Part shown: piece by piece, positions 61,008 to 64,000 of the stretch
How the letters are laid out: the number at the start of each line of letters is the position of its first letter
Numbering within the stretch: the stretch's first letter is position 1
Assembly (NCBI RefSeq): GCF_900105395.1
Contig: NZ_LT629775.1
Span: 9,265,501-9,329,500, forward strand
Direction: 5' to 3'
Length of the DNA stretch: 64,000 nucleotides
Source of the DNA: Streptomyces sp. TLI_053
GTDB lineage: Bacteria; Actinomycetota; Actinomycetes; Streptomycetales; Streptomycetaceae
Notes under the pieces: generated by a model
The model's database searches: none
Told to the model about the DNA's origin: nothing
The model's input: only the letters and a program-made list of their open reading frames with translations
Made by a program: the position numbers and the translations under genes

Positions 61008-61832
61008 TCATCGGGACGTGAAGCCGCCGTCGACGGTCAGCACGCTGCCGGTGACCTGGCGGGAATCGTCCGCGGCGAGCCACAGGGCTGCGCCCGCGAT
61101 GTCGGACGGCTCGATCAGCGCGTTCATCGGCTGGTCCCGGACGAAGATCTGCTCGTGCTCGGCGACCGGGACCTCCAGGGAACGGGCGATCTCGGCGAGC
61201 ATCCGGCCCTCCAGCACCGGGTCGTCCCGGACCGACCCGGGGCAGAGCGCGTTCACCCGGACCCGCATCGGGGCGTAGTCGAGGGCCGCGGCCCTGGTCA
61301 GCCCGATCAGCCCGTGCTTGGCCGCGACGTAGCTCGCGAAGTGCCGGTACCCGACCGTGCCGGCGGTCGAGGAGATGTTGATGATGCTGCCGGCCCGGCG
61401 GTCGACCATCACCGGTGCGACCGCCTTCATCATCCGCCAGGCGCCGGAGAGGTCGACGTCGAGCATGAGCGACCACTCGCGCTCGGTGATGTCGTGGGCG
61501 ATCTTCCCGGACGGCGAGGCGATCCCGGCGTTGTTGACCAGTACGTCCACGGTGCCGAACCGGTCGAGTGCCCGGTCGACCGCCAGTGCGCACTGCCGGG
61601 CGTCCCGTACGTCGACGGCGGCCGTCACGGTCGCGGCGCCCGCGCGCTCGCACAGGGCGGCCGTGTGCTCCAACTGGCCGGTCGATCCCAGCGGATAGGG
61701 CACGTCGGGGAGATCCCGGGTGATGTCCAGCAGCAACAGGTCGGCCCCCTCCTCGGCGAACCTGACCGCGCAGGCGCGGCCGAGGCCGCGGGCCGCACCG
61801 GTGACGATCACCGTCCTGCCGGTCAGCCTCAC
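61008..61832 (-). CDS. Short-chain dehydrogenase of the NRPS-PKS cluster
   Basis: 274 aa from GTG 61832, overlapping the thioesterase stop. Motifs: VTGAARGLGRACAVRF (cofactor), NNAG, NISSTAG with catalytic Ser, YVAAKHGLIG (Tyr-x3-Lys) and VNALCPGSV. Asp after the second strand (LLLDITRD) favours NAD(H). There is an insertion at YPLGSTGQLEHTAALCERAG, as in mycofactocin-type and related SDRs. With a threonine-loading NRPS it could oxidise the side-chain hydroxyl, but this is inference. Confidence 0.9.
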   Translation of the reverse strand: MRLTGRTVIVTGAARGLGRACAVRFAEEGADLLLLDITRDLPDVPYPLGSTGQLEHTAALCERAGAATVTAAVDVRDARQCALAVDRALDRFGTVDVLVNNAGIASPSGKIAHDITEREWSLMLDVDLSGAWRMMKAVAPVMVDRRAGSIINISSTAGTVGYRHFASYVAAKHGLIGLTRAAALDYAPMRVRVNALCPGSVRDDPVLEGRMLAEIARSLEVPVAEHEQIFVRDQPMNALIEPSDIAGAALWLAADDSRQVTGSVLTVDGGFTSR

Positions 61833-62533
61833 CTCGTGCTCGCGGCCGTCAGGCGCAGCAGCCGTTCCGGATCGTCCACCAAGTACATGTGACCGCCCGG
61901 GAGTTCACGGTAGGAGAACGGACCGGTCGTGGTCCCGGCCCACTGTTCCGCCTGCGCCCGGGAGACGAGCCCGTCCTGCTCGCCGCGCAGGGCGGTGACC
62001 GGCACGGAGAGCGGATCGGTGCGGGTGGGCCGGTAGTTCTCGTGCAGCTCGACGTCGGCGCGGAGGATCGGGAGCAGGACCTCGACGAGTTCGGGGTCGT
62101 CGAAGGCCGCGTGCCGGTAGCCGGCGAAGCGCTGCACCCCGGCGATGAACTCCTCGTCGGCCAGGCCGGTGGCCCGCTCGGTCCGCCCGTCCTGCGGCCC
62201 CGGCGATCCACTGACGAACAGGTGGCGCAGCCCGGGGTGACCGATCCGCTCGAGTTCCCCGGCGATCTCGTAGGCGAGCACCGCGCCGAGGCTGTGGCCG
62301 AACAGCGCGAGCTCCGCCCCCTCGCCGGCGTCGGCCAGGATCCTCGGTGTCAGCTCGGCGACGGCGTCGGCGACCTTGGCGAACGGGTCGTCCAGGAATC
62401 GTTCCTCGCGCCCCGGCAGCTGGACCGGAAGCAGCCTGACACCCGGTATTTCGAGCTTTTCCCATTCCCGGAAGAAACCGGCGCCACTGCCCGCGAAAGG
62501 CAGGCAGGCGAGAACCGTCGATTGTGCACTCAT
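61829..62533 (-). CDS. Type II thioesterase
   Basis: 234 aa. Opens AQSTVLACLPFAGSGAGFFREW, the standard TEII start; nucleophile elbow LFGHSLGAVLAYE, Asp in LRGEQDGLV and late His in LPGGHMYLVDD. These editing enzymes free blocked carrier domains of NRPS and PKS by removing wrong acyl groups. It heads the minus-strand operon TE-SDR-NRPS and confirms that the cluster is assembly-line. Confidence 0.95.
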   Translation of the reverse strand: MSAQSTVLACLPFAGSGAGFFREWEKLEIPGVRLLPVQLPGREERFLDDPFAKVADAVAELTPRILADAGEGAELALFGHSLGAVLAYEIAGELERIGHPGLRHLFVSGSPGPQDGRTERATGLADEEFIAGVQRFAGYRHAAFDDPELVEVLLPILRADVELHENYRPTRTDPLSVPVTALRGEQDGLVSRAQAEQWAGTTTGPFSYRELPGGHMYLVDDPERLLRLTAASTR

Positions 62534-63238
62534 GGGGCCTCATCCTTCTTCGTCATGCACGAAGTTTCCTGATAACCAAGTCCCGGTGCCGCTCGGCAGC
62601 GTAACCCACGGACGGCTCCACCGACCACGATCCGTCGGTGCGGGTGGCCGATGGTCGACGGCGGCTGTCGGTCCGTGGCACCGGTCGGGGGGTTCGCCGA
62701 ACGGACTGCCGGTCCGGCGCCACCGGCACTCGGGCTACCCAACACCCGGCCCCCCGCAAACCTCGGCTCTCGTCGGTGCGTTGGCCCGGGCCGCCGCTCG
62801 GTGGAGTGTCGACGAACCGCCCCCCGTGCCGTCCGACCCGGCCTTCGCGCGGCCCGCTCCTTCCGTTCGGGAGGTACGCGTCCGGAGGACCGTGTCTCAC
62901 GTGGTGCCCGGTCCTCCGCCGCCCACCGCCCGGCGGGGAATGCGGAGCGGCCGGTCGAATGGGCCCCGCCGTTGCTCCGGTCCGCCGTCGAGTTCATGCT
63001 CCGGAGATGCCACATGAGACATTGTCAAATGCGTGATGGGACGGCGGACAAACGGTGACGGAGCTTGTTCCGGCCGGAGCCGGCGTGCTTAGACTTGCGG
63101 ATATGGTGGATCACCACGGAGTGCGTCGGGAAAGCTTCCAGGGTTTACGGGATTTATCGGACCGGGTGGTGTGATGACTTCTTCGCGCTGGGCGATATTC
63201 ACTGATCATGAAAACGGGCGCGGGCGGGGAGTGGGGCG
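62534..63238. promoter_or_regulatory. Divergent control region of the NRPS and PKS operons
   Basis: 705 bases without a supportable gene. A candidate promoter for the PKS side is TTGTTC (63065-63070) with TTAGAC (63089-63094), 18-bp spacer, and AT-rich stretches run to the PKS start (GATATTCACTGATCATG). Other frames here have shadow-like composition. No pathway regulator is encoded. Confidence 0.45.
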
Positions 63239-64000
63239 ATGAGCATCCACGAACCGCCGGTCACCCGGACCGAGCGGATACTCGCCGAGATCTGGTGCGA
63301 GGTGCTCGAACTCGACGAGGTCGGTGTGCTCGACAACTTCTTCGAGGTCGGCGGGTACTCGATGCTCATGCAACTGGTGCGGGCGCAGATCGCGGAACGC
63401 ACGGGTGTCCGGCCGACCTTGCCCGAACTGTTCATCCACTCCACGATCCGGTCGTGCGCCGCCTTCCTCGACGGATCGCCTGCGGAGGGATCGGCCGCGG
63501 GCAGCTCGGCGAAGGACGGTGCGGGGAAGGGCGGTGCGGCCACCGCCGGTACGACCGATCGGTGGGACAACGGCCCGTCAACCGATGGCAGTTCGGACCG
63601 CGACACGGCCCGGGAGGCGGTCCGCGACACGGACATCGCCGTCATCGGGCTCGCCTGCCGCTTCCCGGACGCGGTCGACGTCGACCGGTTCTGGGACAAC
63701 CTCGTGTCCGGCGTGGACAGCATCAGCCGCTTCCCCCCGAAGAGCATCCCCGGCCCCGGCGGAGGCAAGCGCGAGTACGTGCCCGCACGTGGCCTGCTGC
63801 GGGAGCCGGAATGGTTCGACGCCGGCTACTTCGGCTACACCCCGCGCGAGGCCCTGCTCACCGATCCCCAGCACCGGGTCCTGCTGGAGTGCGCGGTCGA
63901 GGCGATCGAGGGCGCCGGCTACGACCCGGACCGGTTCCCGGGCCTGATCGGCGTCTACGCCGGGTGCAGCCTCTCCTCCTACACGGAGACCCTGCGGGCC
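63239..64000 (+). CDS. Modular PKS beginning with a carrier domain and ketosynthase (3' end outside window)
   Basis: First 254 codons from ATG 63239 (GGGGAG upstream). Residues 8-75 are a carrier domain (ERILAEIWCEVLELDEVGVLDNFFEVGGYSM, phosphopantetheine Ser 41). A Gly/Ser/Asp-rich linker follows, then the ketosynthase from about residue 131: DIAVIGLACRFPDAVDVDRFWDNLVSG, LLTDPQHRVLLE, and YAGCSLSSYTET near the window end. The carrier-first layout suits acceptance of an acyl unit from the separate NRPS. The active-site Cys and later domains lie beyond 64000. Confidence 0.93.
   Translation, partial: MSIHEPPVTRTERILAEIWCEVLELDEVGVLDNFFEVGGYSMLMQLVRAQIAERTGVRPTLPELFIHSTIRSCAAFLDGSPAEGSAAGSSAKDGAGKGGAATAGTTDRWDNGPSTDGSSDRDTAREAVRDTDIAVIGLACRFPDAVDVDRFWDNLVSGVDSISRFPPKSIPGPGGGKREYVPARGLLREPEWFDAGYFGYTPREALLTDPQHRVLLECAVEAIEGAGYDPDRFPGLIGVYAGCSLSSYTETLRA

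Noticed and set aside
58375..61278. 967-codon plus-strand frame opposite the NRPS
   Set aside because: All NRPS motifs lie on the other strand; this frame is compositional shadow.
62651..63058. Several short frames in the NRPS-PKS control region
   Set aside because: Arg/Pro-rich composition in all frames, no ribosome sites, and frames on both strands of equal length, as expected from GC-rich non-coding DNA.

Overview
This window is chromosomal DNA from a very GC-rich actinomycete, most probably Streptomycetaceae (Streptomyces or Kitasatospora). The evidence is strong G/C bias at third codon positions, frequent GTG and occasional TTG starts, many GTGA/ATGA start-stop overlaps, and families typical of the group (DUF4193, RskA, SigE-type ECF sigma, DUF1906, baeRF3). 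No rRNA, tRNA or CRISPR was seen. Genus and species cannot be fixed from the sequence alone.

Layout. 0-9 kb: two secreted proteins (a DUF1906 lysozyme-like repeat protein and an S53 sedolisin protease), then a methyltransferase, a glyoxalase-fold protein, a small HTH protein and a DUF4193 protein. 8.4-15.2 kb: a FadR/GntR regulator divergent from a tightly coupled catabolic operon (APC permease, glutamine-synthetase-like gamma-glutamyl ligase, PuuD-type amidase, aldehyde dehydrogenase, SDR). This looks like gamma-glutamylated polyamine or amino-alcohol use, and a perfect 24-bp dyad in the divergent region is the likely operator. 15.2-26.5 kb: an iron-regulated metallophore locus. One arm encodes MATE export, SbnA-like beta-replacement, a type III PLP decarboxylase, an ornithine-cyclodeaminase-like enzyme and a VioC-type arginine hydroxylase. 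The other arm is a family-5 binding lipoprotein with a Dpp/Opp-type ABC importer. Two iron-box-like dyads lie between the arms. The gene set matches the aminopolycarboxylate siderophore type known as EDHA, related to EDDS.

26.6-42 kb: mostly unlinked genes (gamma-glutamylcyclotransferase, methyltransferase, M24-like protein, HAD phosphatase, GNAT, baeRF3, two MFS exporters, CGNR protein, P450, TetR plus alpha/beta hydrolase, receiver-like protein, AraC). 42-45.4 kb: a large secreted beta-helix/PKD protein and an anti-sigma-type ATPase. 45.5-50.3 kb: a SigK-like regulon with a Trp/His-rich secreted protein, a fasciclin lipoprotein, a sulfite-oxidase-fold membrane protein, an ECF sigma factor and its RskA-type anti-sigma. 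Three matching promoter sequences tie these genes together. 50.4-55.3 kb: a PIG-L deacetylase, a TetR/oxidoreductase pair with three evenly spaced operators, a SigE-type sigma with a membrane partner, and an IS5-family remnant.

55.4-64 kb: the left part of a hybrid NRPS-PKS cluster that runs off the window. It contains an extra hemB-like gene, an MFS exporter, a one-module NRPS (degenerate C-like region, adenylation domain reading as threonine, carrier), an SDR, a type II thioesterase, and the start of a carrier-KS polyketide synthase. The out-of-context hemB could be a self-resistance gene or a housekeeping gene next door; the sequence does not decide.
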